This document shows, piece after piece, positions 8,297 through 16,853 of a stretch of 64,000 nucleotides of DNA. This DNA comes from Roseovarius sp. MMSF_3281 (GTDB taxonomy: Bacteria > Pseudomonadota > Alphaproteobacteria > Rhodobacterales > Rhodobacteraceae). The stretch covers positions 372,001 through 436,000 of the forward strand of contig NZ_JASHIM010000002.1 of the NCBI RefSeq assembly GCF_030733685.1, given 5' to 3'. The first letter of the stretch is position 1, and each line of letters starts with the position of its first letter. The notes beneath the pieces are model-generated. The model ran no database searches. It was not told the DNA's origin and saw only the letters and a list, made by a program, of their open reading frames with translations. The position numbers were made by a program, and so were the translations under genes.

Positions 8297-9484
8297 TTAT
8301 TGTACAACGCGCAGACGCGAAGACTCGCTACGCTTCTTTCCTATCGCACCCGCCAGACGACTGGCAACCGATCCCGCCGCGCGTTGCACCGCTTCATCTT
8401 CGAGGTGCGCATAACGCAGGGTGGTTTGCAGGTTCTTGTGGCCCATGATCTCTTTGAGTGTGAAGGGGTCGATCCCATTTTTCATCGCGACGGAGGCATA
8501 GGTGTGTCGCAAATCATGCAGCCGCACATCGTCGATCCCGGCCATATGCCTAATGCGCCGCCACGGCTTTTGAAGATTGACCAACGGGCCGTCTGCACAC
8601 TCCCCTAATATAACATAAGGGTTGCCTGCTTGGCGTGGCAGCTCTTCAAGAATGTCGTGGGCCTCTTTAGGTAAGGGGATGCGCCGCCGCCCGGTTTTGC
8701 TGTCTGGCAATTCCAGGTGATAGGCGGTCACATACTCCCAACGGAGGGTCAGGATTTCATTCAATCGGCAGCCTGTATAAATCAGCAAAAGGATCGCCGA
8801 CACGGTATAGATTGTCTCGGAGCCATCTTCGAGAACACCGGCCAGAACATTACCCAAGCGAACCTGTTCATCATCGGAAAGATAGCGCTTCTTTTCTTCT
8901 TCGCGGAATTTCTTGATCCGACGCGCGGGATTAGACCCGGCAGATCGCAAGCCCCAGTCTTCGGCCATGTTGAAGAGCTTTGACAACATGCTGGCAGCGC
9001 GATTGGCTTGGTATGGGGTTTCCCGTAGAGCATGATGGAACGCCACCACATCGGCACGCGTGACCTCTGCGATAAGAAGAGGTCCGAGACGCGGGCGGAT
9101 GAACCGGCGGATGATGCTGCGATAATCGCGCGCCGTGGTCGGCTTGCAGTGCAGATCGACATACTCGTCCAGAAACCGGTCACAGAGGCCCGCAACGGTC
9201 GGTGCGCGCCGCTTGGCTTGTTTCTCAGCGGAGGGGTCCTCACCGCAGGCGACATTGCCCAAGAGCCGCCGCGCCTCTTTACGCGCTTCATCGGCTGTCA
9301 GAACGCCATGCCGCCCGATTGTCGTGCGACGGGTCCGACGCCCGACGCGATATTGCACGATGTAGGTTTTGCGGCCCGAGGGATAGACCCGAACGCCGAA
9401 ACCCGGCAGCTCCGAATCCCAGACGGGATAGTCTTTCTCTGCGATTTCCAGCGCCTCGACACCACGCTTGGTCAGTTTGAACAT
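8297..9484 (-). CDS. int: Tyrosine-type site-specific integrase
   Basis: Catalyses integration and excision at tRNA-Lys. The N-terminus MFKLTKRGVEAL and LPGFGVRVYPSGRKTYIVQYR is the DUF4102-type arm-binding domain of tRNA-targeting integrases. A SAM-like core-binding domain follows, then the catalytic domain with TGCRLNEIL (Arg), LHDLRHTYAS (His-x-x-Arg), MGHKNLQTTLRY (His and the Tyr nucleophile). I chose the ATG at 9484 (395 aa) over the in-frame 9526. The former has AAAGGGGGT upstream, matches the family start, and leaves the candidate arm site 9516-9537 outside the gene. The gene points inward from the right att site, as expected. Confidence 0.93.
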   Translation of the reverse strand: MFKLTKRGVEALEIAEKDYPVWDSELPGFGVRVYPSGRKTYIVQYRVGRRTRRTTIGRHGVLTADEARKEARRLLGNVACGEDPSAEKQAKRRAPTVAGLCDRFLDEYVDLHCKPTTARDYRSIIRRFIRPRLGPLLIAEVTRADVVAFHHALRETPYQANRAASMLSKLFNMAEDWGLRSAGSNPARRIKKFREEEKKRYLSDDEQVRLGNVLAGVLEDGSETIYTVSAILLLIYTGCRLNEILTLRWEYVTAYHLELPDSKTGRRRIPLPKEAHDILEELPRQAGNPYVILGECADGPLVNLQKPWRRIRHMAGIDDVRLHDLRHTYASVAMKNGIDPFTLKEIMGHKNLQTTLRYAHLEDEAVQRAAGSVASRLAGAIGKKRSESSRLRVVQ

Positions 9485-9515
9485 TGCCAGAACACCCCCT
9501 TTAGGCCAACTGCTT

Positions 9516-9537
9516 CCGGAAGCCATACGGAAGCACG
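9516..9537 (+). repeat. Candidate integrase arm-type site, right copy
   Basis: A 22-bp copy of the 1791-1812 repeat with one mismatch, same orientation, 32 bp upstream of the integrase ATG and 129 bp inside the right att core. It could also let integrase bind its own promoter. Confidence 0.5.
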
Positions 9538-9665
9538 ATGCAGCGAATTCTGGCGTTAGTGATGAGTCATCGGCGCAAGGCGCGTCAACGTAAATCCTTG
9601 ATTATAAGTTATTTTTCGAAAAAGGGCGTTGTGCGGCGCAAACCGGCGAAATGGCCCTGAGCTTT

Positions 9666-9712
9666 CTTTTAATCAGTGGGTCGCAGGTTCGAATCCTGCA
9701 CGGCTCACCACT
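9666..9712 (+). repeat. Right attachment site (attR core)
   Basis: A perfect 47-bp copy of the tRNA-Lys 3' half (1681-1727). It lacks a 5' tRNA half, so it is not a functional tRNA gene; it marks the element's right boundary. Confidence 0.9.
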
Positions 9713-9714
9713 TC

Positions 9715-9980
9715 TCATAAATTATCCTTTCCCTGTTTAGGTTTGGTGTCGGATTTGATGAACCTCTTGGGAAGGTTCGCCAAATTGCGCTCGCCATTGG
9801 GGCGGGCGACGAGTTTCTCGATGGCGGAATCGGCCATGCCTTCGCGGCCTGCAGCCTCGGTGTAGCGTTGCACAAGGGCCAGTGTTTTTTGTCCGATGAC
9901 CGCACTGATCTCGCGCGCGCTCGCAAGCCCCTTCAGTTCGGGAGCGTGAATGACATCGGCACGGTGGTTCCAAGCCGATT
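9715..9980 (-). pseudogene. Integrase C-terminal relic
   Basis: The minus strand encodes a C-terminal tyrosine-recombinase end: the box REISAVIGQKTLALVQRYTE, then the typical GMADSAIEKL tail, and a stop at 9715. The conserved His of the box (GH) is Gln here, and the upstream catalytic Arg/His region is absent because the reading frame is lost near 9980. It starts two bases beyond attR, so it is a remnant of an earlier integrant at the same tRNA rather than part of the present element. Confidence 0.65.
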
Positions 9981-9996
9981 AAGGGGGCCAGACCCT

Positions 9997-10110
9997 AAAG
10001 CGTTCCGCCTTTAACACGAGACATCGGCGAAAGGCGGAACGCGTGCAATGATTGAGCGGAGCACTGCGTTTCGCGAAAATCTGTGATTCAGGTTTTTCGC
10101 GAAACGCTTT
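9997..10110 (-). repeat. 114-bp double-hairpin interspersed repeat, copy A
   Basis: Inverted relative to the copy at 18920-19033, with 3 mismatches over 114 bp. It contains two stem-loops: one with GCGTTTCGCGAAAA arms, one with GCGTTCCGCCTTT/AAAGGCGGAACGC arms. Its outer TTTAA overlaps the stop codon of the LysE-family gene, so it may act as a 3'-end stabiliser or terminator. Confidence 0.85.
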
Positions 10111-10720
10111 AAGTGGCTCTTTCGGTTCTCGACAACAGGAACGCCGCAACCCCCATCAGACCGGCGGACGCGCGATTGATCATCGCCCGCCGCAATGGTG
10201 TCAGCGCGCGCGCCCCAACGAAAGTGCCCGACGAGACCCAAAGAAGCGCCGCCAGCCCATCGGCAAGCAGATAGAGCACGCCCAGAATGAAAAGTTGCGG
10301 CATCAGCTCTGAGCTGTCGTTGACGAACTGCGGAAGGAACGCGGTCAGCACCAGATAGGCCTTGGGATTGCCCATCAGTGTCAGGAACTCCCGGCGCATC
10401 AGTGTTGAGGCGTCTGGGATTTCGATCTCGACGGATGTGTCTGCCGTCCAGAAGTGCCATGCGAGATAAAGCAGGTACGCCACGCCGACCCATTTCAGCG
10501 CGACGAACGCGAACTCGGATGTGCGCAGCAGGACATCAAGGCCCAGTGAGACGAGTATGACAAGCACCACCCAGGCAGCGAGTCGCCCAAGAATGCTCTT
10601 GGCGGCCAGGAGCCATCCGCCCCTGGCTGCGGCAATAAACGCAAGCATATTGTTGGCGCCCGGGGTTGAGCCAAGCAGCAATGCGGCCGGGATGAAGATC
10701 AGAAATTGTTCAAGTGTCAT
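10109..10720 (-). CDS. LysE/RhtB-family amino-acid exporter
   Basis: A 203-residue inner-membrane protein with the usual six hydrophobic segments. The N-terminal stretch IPAALLLGSTPGANNMLAF carries the LysE-family motif (GxxPGPN-like), and LMGNPKAYLVLTAFLPQFV (about 115-133) is the conserved NPK loop. It should export amino acids such as homoserine, threonine or lysine; the substrate is not determinable. Monocistronic. The stop codon lies at the edge of the 114-bp repeat. Nothing convincing is seen in the 200 bp upstream (10721-10920). Confidence 0.88.
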   Translation of the reverse strand: MTLEQFLIFIPAALLLGSTPGANNMLAFIAAARGGWLLAAKSILGRLAAWVVLVILVSLGLDVLLRTSEFAFVALKWVGVAYLLYLAWHFWTADTSVEIEIPDASTLMRREFLTLMGNPKAYLVLTAFLPQFVNDSSELMPQLFILGVLYLLADGLAALLWVSSGTFVGARALTPLRRAMINRASAGLMGVAAFLLSRTERAT

Positions 10721-10920
10721 CGGGGTTCCTTATTGCCACGCGCGAATACTGCGGAGCGCGTGGTCAAAGAGCATGAGCAATGCCTGAAGCCTACATTCAT
10801 GCGCTTTCCGGGATCAAGCATAAAGGGCTTACGGTCGCCCGACATTGGGGCGGGGATTGCCTGTAGCAACAAGGGTGCAGGGGTCATCCGGCGAATGGCA
10901 GTTTCTCATACCCACGTCCT

Positions 10921-11856
10921 TTAACCACGACGACGCGTATTCATGACGCCCCATAAACCGGCGCCGCCGATCAGGCAGGTCCCTGCGATGACCGGAATAC
11001 TTGGGATCGTTGCGAAGAACACGATGGCCCAGAGGGCCGCAAACACCAGATAGGAGAAGTCGAGCCCCGCCACCAGGGCGGTGGGGCCGAGTTGATAGGC
11101 ACGCGCCAAAAGCACATGGATCGCGATCGAAATCAGCGCCAGAAGCGTAACCACCGAGCCGTTTTCGGGATTGAGCGGCGCCCAGGCCATAAGCAGGAAT
11201 GGGTAGCTTCCCGGGCGGGCAATCAACACCGAAGCAACCATCCCGGCAAGGCCGACCGCGGCGAAAACGATATTGAGGGAAAAGGTCAGGACCCAGGCGT
11301 CAACGCGGCCCATGCGTCCCCGCGTCGTGACCATCGCAACCGCATAGCACAAGGCCGAGGCCAGCGGGATCAGGGCCGCCATCGAGAACGCCTCGCCCGC
11401 CGGTCTCAGAACAATCAGGACACCGACAAACGCGGCGACAACGGCGGTCCATTGCGACCGGGTGACCGGCTCGTGCAGGAAGAGGCCGGAAAACAGGACG
11501 ATGAACAGCGGGCCAGTGTAATAGACGGCGGACACCACGGGAAGTTCCAGCACCGGCAAGGCTGCATAAAAGAACACGTACATTGCCACGATCAACGCCG
11601 AGCGAAGCAGAACCCAGCGGTTGAACGCGGGGCGCAGGCGGGCGCGACCGGCCCGAAGGATCAGCGCCGCCAGCAGCGGCAGAACCAGGATGGAGCGCAG
11701 GAAAAACAGCTGCCAGAGCGGCAGTCCGGTGCTCAGCAGTTTTACCAGTGCATCCTGCAACGCCATCAGTGCCGTGGCGCAAAGGATCGCCGCCGGGCCA
11801 CCGAGACGCGCAAGATCGGGCATCGACCCCGTGACATTGCGGATCGCATTCAGCAT
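10921..11856 (-). CDS. EamA/DMT-family transporter
   Basis: A 311-residue inner-membrane protein of the drug/metabolite transporter superfamily with about ten TM helices in two EamA repeats (near residues 20-150 and 160-305). It probably exports amino acids, nucleosides or similar metabolites. It is divergent from the XRE-cupin regulator at 11909 with only 52 bp between, so that regulator most likely controls it, a common pairing for EamA exporters. Confidence 0.88.
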   Translation of the reverse strand: MLNAIRNVTGSMPDLARLGGPAAILCATALMALQDALVKLLSTGLPLWQLFFLRSILVLPLLAALILRAGRARLRPAFNRWVLLRSALIVAMYVFFYAALPVLELPVVSAVYYTGPLFIVLFSGLFLHEPVTRSQWTAVVAAFVGVLIVLRPAGEAFSMAALIPLASALCYAVAMVTTRGRMGRVDAWVLTFSLNIVFAAVGLAGMVASVLIARPGSYPFLLMAWAPLNPENGSVVTLLALISIAIHVLLARAYQLGPTALVAGLDFSYLVFAALWAIVFFATIPSIPVIAGTCLIGGAGLWGVMNTRRRG

Positions 11857-11908
11857 AATTCAACCTGAGGATTCTGACTTTCATCAAAAAAATGGACATA
11901 AAATTTAG

Positions 11909-12517
11909 ATGAGTCAACAGAGGGACGACAAAAAGGCCGAGACATCAGCCGGCGTACGCGACACGCAGGAGATCGTTGGCGCGCGCATGCGCGAGCTTCG
12001 CAAGGCCAAGGGCATGACCCTGCAGCAACTTGCCGGAGCAACCGGGCTGTCGGTTGGCTATCTGAGCCAGCTGGAGCGGGAGCAGGCCGTGCCTTCGATC
12101 CGCGCGCTGAACACGATATCCCGCGCCTTGGGCGTCAATATCAGCTGGTTCTTTCCCGATCCTGATCGCAGCGCCGACCCCGAGGCGGCGGTTATCGTCC
12201 GCGCCGCCCGCCGCTCGGCCCTTCGGTTCGAATCCGGCATCCGCGATGAGCTGTTATGCCCGACGCTTGGCGGAAACCTGGAAATGCTGCTCTGCACCTT
12301 CGAGCCCGGGGCCAGCTCCGGGGACCTTTATGCCCATGACGGTGAAGAGGCCGGGTATGTCAGCGAAGGCCAACTTGAACTTCGGATCGAGGGGGAAACC
12401 TATCTACTGAACGCGGGCGACAGTTTTCATTTCGACTGCAATCGCCCGCATGGCTACGCCAACCCCACAGGCCAGCGTACCGTCGTTGTGTGGAGCGTGA
12501 CGCCACCGCATTACTGA
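11909..12517 (+). CDS. XRE-family regulator with C-terminal cupin
   Basis: A 202-residue transcription factor. The HTH lies at about residues 24-80 (MRELRKAKGMTLQQLAGATG, then SVGYLSQLEREQ). A small-molecule-binding cupin covers about 120-200, with HDGEEAGYVSEGQLEL and the closing HFDCNRPHGYANP. This architecture (PuuR/SinR-like) usually senses amino acids or polyamines. It is divergent from the EamA exporter, so it probably governs it and itself from the 52-bp shared region. Confidence 0.9.
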   Translation: MSQQRDDKKAETSAGVRDTQEIVGARMRELRKAKGMTLQQLAGATGLSVGYLSQLEREQAVPSIRALNTISRALGVNISWFFPDPDRSADPEAAVIVRAARRSALRFESGIRDELLCPTLGGNLEMLLCTFEPGASSGDLYAHDGEEAGYVSEGQLELRIEGETYLLNAGDSFHFDCNRPHGYANPTGQRTVVVWSVTPPHY

Positions 12518-12543
12518 GTAGGGGCACTTGAGGGAAAGGCCTG

Positions 12544-12723
12544 TCAGGGCGATGACGACGATACCGGAAAAAGAAAGGCGTTCGGCGGCTCCGTGAATAC
12601 AGTGCGCCCCGGATAAGGCTGAATACGAGATAGCCACAGCAGCATGAATGACAGGGCCAGAACCGCGACGATAACGGCGCCAACCGCAACGCCGATGCGA
12701 TTGCTCGGCGATGGTTCTGTCAG
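12544..12723 (-). CDS. Possible small single-TM protein (59 aa, CTG start)
   Basis: A minus-strand frame that begins with CTG overlapping the stop of the EamA gene upstream (CTGA) and runs to a TGA at 12544. It encodes one clear TM helix (IGVAVGAVIVAVLALSFMLLW, about residues 10-30) with a charged N-terminus. The overlap suggests coupling to the exporter, but CTG starts are rare and no homology is known to me. The clean hydrophobic profile is the only reason to list it. Confidence 0.3.
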   Translation of the reverse strand: MTEPSPSNRIGVAVGAVIVAVLALSFMLLWLSRIQPYPGRTVFTEPPNAFLFPVSSSSP

Positions 12724-13658
12724 ACTTCAGCGGCCGTTCTGCCCGAGTATCTCGCCCCTGCATAGGCCGCGAGAGTTGCCCCCGCGAAATAGATCAGAAG
12801 CCCGGTCATTGTTGCTGGGGCGTAATCGACACGGTTTTCCGCCATTTGGAGTAGAAAGACAAACACGGGTCCAAGTGCGGTGATTGCCGCGAGTGTCAGT
12901 GTAGACATGAGCGAGATGGCCTTCTGCATCGCGAAGACCGGGAAGGCCATGATCGCGAAACCGATCACGATGACAACCGCCAGTCCTTCAAAATCGACCG
13001 GGCCTTTTTCGTCCAGACCGAACCACGCCGCCACAAGAGAAACTGCGACGTAGAACGGGAACCGCAGCCCATATTGCGCTAATGGAGCAACACCCAACCG
13101 GTCGAGCCGGTGGCTGTAGATCATCATCACCGCGAGACTGACGGCGGATACGGCGGAAAGAACCAGACCAGAAATCGCGACCGACAAGTCACCGCGTACG
13201 AAACCAGATTGCCCGAGCATCGTAATGGCCGATAAATAGATAATGGCGACGACCACGACGATCAGGCCGAGGCCTTCAACGCGGTTTCGCACTGACGTCG
13301 CTTCCGGCACACCGAACAACGCGGCGACGTGAATGGTGACCGGGATTAGGCCGGAGAAGATCGTAAAGACCACCGCCGGTTCAATCATTTGCAAGGCAAA
13401 GAAATAGGCGATCCACACGAAGGCCGTCGAGAGGTTCAGACCCAGCAGGCTCATGAGGTTCGACCGTGCGACTTCCAGTTGTCCCGGAGTTTTCAAATTG
13501 GCCCAGATCAACGTGCCTGCCGCTGTCACGCCGAAGACCGCGGCCCCGATTAAGAACGAGTCATAATTCTGAAAGACGCCACCAAAGAAGACGGCCTGCG
13601 CGGCTTCCAGAATGACGAAAGAGAAGGCCCACATCAGGCCGAGGGTGGATTTATTCAT
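12720..13658 (-). CDS. EamA/DMT-family transporter (second)
   Basis: A 312-residue inner-membrane protein with ten predicted TM segments and the two-repeat EamA layout. It is not closely similar to the copy at 10921. It is divergent from the Lrp/AsnC regulator at 13760 (101-bp AT-rich gap containing AATTATGGAGAATTA), so amino-acid-responsive export is likely. The substrate is unknown. Confidence 0.85.
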   Translation of the reverse strand: MNKSTLGLMWAFSFVILEAAQAVFFGGVFQNYDSFLIGAAVFGVTAAGTLIWANLKTPGQLEVARSNLMSLLGLNLSTAFVWIAYFFALQMIEPAVVFTIFSGLIPVTIHVAALFGVPEATSVRNRVEGLGLIVVVVAIIYLSAITMLGQSGFVRGDLSVAISGLVLSAVSAVSLAVMMIYSHRLDRLGVAPLAQYGLRFPFYVAVSLVAAWFGLDEKGPVDFEGLAVVIVIGFAIMAFPVFAMQKAISLMSTLTLAAITALGPVFVFLLQMAENRVDYAPATMTGLLIYFAGATLAAYAGARYSGRTAAEV

Positions 13659-13759
13659 AATCAGACACTTCCGTTTTCCGTCGTAGTACGGCGAAAAAGG
13701 TGGCGGAGGTGGTCAAAATCAACATAATTATGGAGAATTAGACCACACAGGACATCACA

Positions 13760-14245
13760 ATGGATGATCTTGACCTGCGCATTGTCAAAGCCCTGCAAGC
13801 GGACGGAACGCTTACGAAGGCACAGCTGGCCGAGGCCGTCGGTTCAACACCGTCAACTTGCTTGCGCCGCGTGTCCGAGTTGCGCCGCGCGGGTGTTCTG
13901 ACGGCCTGCGTCTATCTCGCCGATCCGGCCAAGCTGGGGCGCAGCATCCGCGCCATCATCACCGTGACAACCCAGAACCAGACCAAGGACCTGCGCAGGG
14001 GATTTGCGACGCGCATTGCCGATGAACAGGCAATCACGCAAGCTTATGGCGTGACAGGCGACCTCGATGCGGTCCTCATCGGCCATTTCAGTGATATGGA
14101 AGAGTACCAGGCTCTCTGCGACCGTCTGTTCGATGCGGACCCTGACGTGGTGCGCTACACGACGCTTTTTGCCGTCGAAACCTATAAAGAGACGAATGCG
14201 ATTGCGCCCGATGGAAAACTAGGAAACGCGAAATACGGCCGCTAG
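13760..14245 (+). CDS. Lrp/AsnC-family transcriptional regulator
   Basis: A 161-residue feast/famine regulator. It has an N-terminal winged HTH (LDLRIVKALQADGTLTKAQL through TCLRRVSELRRAGV, residues 4-45) and a C-terminal RAM ligand-binding domain with the YGVTGDLDAVLIG turn near residue 100. Such proteins bind amino acids and usually control a divergent transporter; here that is the EamA gene at 12720-13658. Confidence 0.92.
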   Translation: MDDLDLRIVKALQADGTLTKAQLAEAVGSTPSTCLRRVSELRRAGVLTACVYLADPAKLGRSIRAIITVTTQNQTKDLRRGFATRIADEQAITQAYGVTGDLDAVLIGHFSDMEEYQALCDRLFDADPDVVRYTTLFAVETYKETNAIAPDGKLGNAKYGR

Positions 14246-14332
14246 ACGCGATGCAGAAATCAGGAGGCATCGGCTTTTCGCGGCCATTAGATCGGTTCGC
14301 AGACAAAAGCTGCATAGGCCGGCAAAAATCAA

Positions 14333-15265
14333 CTATTGTCGGCGGTTGCCGCCATTGTCGTTGGCGACAACCCCTTCGGCCTGCAGCAACTCCTGTAGCC
14401 AATCCATGAACGCCCTGAGCCGAGGGGGGAGATGCCGCCTGCGCGCATAGAGGATCGAAATCGGCACAGGAGAGGGGCGGAACTCGGGCAACACCTCAAC
14501 CAGCCGACCGGCCGCGATGTCACCGGCGACGTCATAGACGGGAACCTGGATCAGCCCGTGCCCGTGCAGCGCACCGGCAACATAGCATTCGGCGTTGTCG
14601 ACGCAAAGGTGGCTTTGCATGGCGACGGCGATCTCACATCCGTCCTCAAGGCCATCCCATTCCGATGAGACAGCGGGCATTCGAAGGGCGTAGTTGACCA
14701 GATGATGATCCGCGAGATCGGCGGGCGTCTTTGGCACGCCGAATTCCGCCAGATACCCTGCCCCGGCGCAGGTCAGCATAGGGACGTCACCGATCTTGCG
14801 GCAGATCAGCTCACTGTCTTGCAGAACAGCCAGTCGTACCACCGCGTCGACCCCCTCGGACACCAGGTCAATCATACGGTCGGTGGCGCTGATCTCCAGC
14901 GTCACCGCCGGGTATCGGGCGCGGAAATCCTGCAGGTGCGGGATGACAAGGCGCCGGGCGATCCGGCTTGGCATATCGATCCGAAGGCGCCCCGAGATGG
15001 CATCAGGCCGCTGTCGGAACTGTCCTTCGGCCTGGGCCATCGCATCCACCAGGCCGCGGGCCGTATCGGCAAACTGCAACCCCTCCTGCGTCGGCCGCAC
15101 CACTCGGGTCGTGCGCTGAAGGAGCTGGACGCCAAGCCTGTCCTCCAAGGCCTGCACCGTGCTGGATACAGTCGAACGCGGCACGCCAAGGGCCTCGGCC
15201 GCGCGGGTGAAGTTCCCGCTTTCCACGACCTGAATGAACACATGCATTTGTTGAATTCTATCCAT
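14333..15265 (-). CDS. LysR-family regulator (CrgA/YafC-like)
   Basis: A 310-residue LysR regulator with N-terminal HTH MDRIQQMHVFIQVVESGNFT and a substrate-binding domain of the group that includes CrgA. It lies divergent from the SDR gene at 15390, so it probably senses a substrate or product of that enzyme and controls it from the 124-bp intergenic region. The tail after residue 295 is short and basic. Confidence 0.9.
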   Translation of the reverse strand: MDRIQQMHVFIQVVESGNFTRAAEALGVPRSTVSSTVQALEDRLGVQLLQRTTRVVRPTQEGLQFADTARGLVDAMAQAEGQFRQRPDAISGRLRIDMPSRIARRLVIPHLQDFRARYPAVTLEISATDRMIDLVSEGVDAVVRLAVLQDSELICRKIGDVPMLTCAGAGYLAEFGVPKTPADLADHHLVNYALRMPAVSSEWDGLEDGCEIAVAMQSHLCVDNAECYVAGALHGHGLIQVPVYDVAGDIAAGRLVEVLPEFRPSPVPISILYARRRHLPPRLRAFMDWLQELLQAEGVVANDNGGNRRQ

Positions 15266-15389
15266 GCCTATTGTTCGCCGTTTCTGTCAAATGATGTCAA
15301 GATAGGCCCGATTATCTGAACGACGAGACATGCCATCTTTCTGCAAGTCGTCATTTCAAACGGCGCATGTAACGCGGAAAGGAAATCAG

Positions 15390-16163
15390 TTGTCGAGAAA
15401 CAGTATTGAAGGAAAAGTGGTGCTGATCGCCGGTGGTGCAAAGAACCTTGGTGGGCTCTTGGCGCGCGAATTCGCCAACTCCGGTGCGAAAGCCGTCGCC
15501 ATCCACTATAACAGCGATGCCACCAAAGCGGCTGCCGACGACACCGTTGCGGCGATCAAATCCGCAGGCGCCGAAGCGGTGGCCTTTCAGGCGGACCTGA
15601 CCTCGGCCGCAGCAATGGAAAAACTGTTCGCGGATACGGTCGCGGCCGTCGGGCGACCTGACATCGCGATCAACACTGTCGGCATGGTGGTGAAGAAGCC
15701 GATGGCCGAGCTGAGCGAAGAGGTCTTCGACCAATCCTGTGCCGTGAATGTCAAATCCGCCTTTTTCTTCCTCAAAGAGGCCGGCAAGCACGTCAATGAC
15801 AACGGCAAGATCTGCACGATCGTGACCTCGCTGCTGGGGGCTTATACCCCCTTCTATGCGGCCTATGAGGGGCTGAAGGCACCGGTGGAGCATTTCACCC
15901 GGGCTGCGTCCAAGGAACTGGGAGAGCGGGGCATTTCGGTGACTGCAATCGGCCCCGGTCCGATGGATACGCCGTTCTTCTACCCGGCCGAGGCCGAGGA
16001 GGCGCAGCAGTTCCACAAGACGGCCGCGGCGCTTTCGCCGTTCTCGAAGACCGGCCTGACCGACATCGAGGATATCGCGCCCTGGATCACCTTCATGGTC
16101 TCGGACGGATGGTGGATGACCGGCCAGACGATCCTAGTCAATGGCGGCTACACGACCAAGTAA
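15390..16163 (+). CDS. Short-chain dehydrogenase/reductase
   Basis: An NAD(P)-dependent oxidoreductase of the classical SDR fold, 257 residues from the chosen start. The cofactor motif GGAKNLGG (the TGxxxGxG position) lies near residue 14, the catalytic YEGLK (YxxxK) near residue 160, and the C-terminus MTGQTILVNGGY is typical. I prefer the TTG at 15390, preceded by GGAAAGGAAA, to the upstream in-frame ATG at 15330, which would add 20 residues unlike the family. The substrate is unknown; the divergent LysR gene is the likely regulator. Confidence 0.85.
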   Translation: MSRNSIEGKVVLIAGGAKNLGGLLAREFANSGAKAVAIHYNSDATKAAADDTVAAIKSAGAEAVAFQADLTSAAAMEKLFADTVAAVGRPDIAINTVGMVVKKPMAELSEEVFDQSCAVNVKSAFFFLKEAGKHVNDNGKICTIVTSLLGAYTPFYAAYEGLKAPVEHFTRAASKELGERGISVTAIGPGPMDTPFFYPAEAEEAQQFHKTAAALSPFSKTGLTDIEDIAPWITFMVSDGWWMTGQTILVNGGYTTK

Positions 16164-16274
16164 GCCGTCAGGGCGGGTAAATGGTTCTGGTTTATCAGTA
16201 GCGCCCGGGGCGGCGGGGCCATTGTGGTGCCCCCCGCCTGTCGTATTGAAAGTCCGTCGACCACAGGAGTTTTT

Positions 16275-16529
16275 ATGCATACTGTTCTCGTGATCCTTGG
16301 TGGTCTTGGCCTGCTGACACTCATCTATGGTATAGCACTCTGGCGCGGCAGGTCCCTGCGCCGGGCTTTTCCTGTCTATGCGGTACTTTGGGCGGTGGCC
16401 GCGGCGATAAATCTTTGGGTTGGTGTGGCCCATGCGGGATACAGCCTGGCCGAAGAGTTCCCGATCTTCGTCGTGGTCTTCGGAGTACCTTGCGCTATTG
16501 CTTGGCTTCTGGCGTGGCGGTCGGCCTGA
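16275..16529 (+). CDS. Small membrane protein (84 aa)
   Basis: The ATG at 16275 has a good ribosome-binding site (ACAGGAG). The protein has three hydrophobic segments at about residues 3-20, 34-53 and 63-80, and ends AWLLAWRSA. It is an inner-membrane protein of unknown role, similar in size and layout to other hypothetical three-helix proteins. Its stop overlaps the start of the DUF924 relic. Confidence 0.65.
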   Translation: MHTVLVILGGLGLLTLIYGIALWRGRSLRRAFPVYAVLWAVAAAINLWVGVAHAGYSLAEEFPIFVVVFGVPCAIAWLLAWRSA

Positions 16530-16827
16530 TGGACCCGCAGGCCATGCCGGTGGCGCACCATGCCCGCAAGCAAGGCTTTATCGACCGATTGCCGCCAGGC
16601 CTACGTCTTTTCGTACTTTTGCCTTTCGCGCATTCAGAGGCGCTGGAGGATCAGGGCCAATCGGTCGCGCTGCATCGCCGCTTTCTGCCCTCGGGACTTC
16701 ACCGGGCCAGGCGCCATCGTGACATCATCGCATGTTTCGGACTTTTCCCCCACAGGCAACGAATTTTCAAACGCACGTTGACCCCGAAGAAAGCCGGTAT
16801 TTGAATGCTGGTGGATTTCAGGGGTAA
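16529..16827 (+). pseudogene. DUF924-family remnant, truncated and frameshifted
   Basis: One frame (16529-16804) reads PPGLRLFVLLPFAHSEALED then RRHRDIIACFGLFPHRQRIF, the hallmark C-terminal half of DUF924 proteins. The family's terminal motif STPEE..YL..GGFxG appears only in another frame as DPEESRYLNAGGFQG, ending at TAA 16825-16827. The N-terminal half is absent. So it is a degraded gene, not a functional one. Confidence 0.7.
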
Positions 16828-16853
16828 ATCAAAAAACTCAACAGGAAGCATTC

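Larger units (their letters stand above)
1681..9712. mobile_element. 8.0-kb integrative element in tRNA-Lys with restriction-modification cargo
   Basis: Bounded by a perfect 47-bp direct repeat of the tRNA-Lys 3' half (1681-1727 and 9666-9712). Contents from left to right: an MmeI-like RM gene (+), then on the minus strand a Rep_trans-type replication initiator, a 72-residue conserved small protein, an AlpA-like HTH protein, an amber-split hypothetical gene and the tyrosine integrase next to the right end. No structural, packaging, Zot or conjugation genes are visible, so it is better described as a satellite-like or integrative plasmid-like element than a complete phage. The replication initiator implies an excised, self-replicating circular form. 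Confidence 0.88.

Noticed and set aside
9629-9865. ORF across the right att copy that resembles a peptide at 1665
   Set aside because: The similarity comes from translating the duplicated tRNA 3' half, not from a gene.
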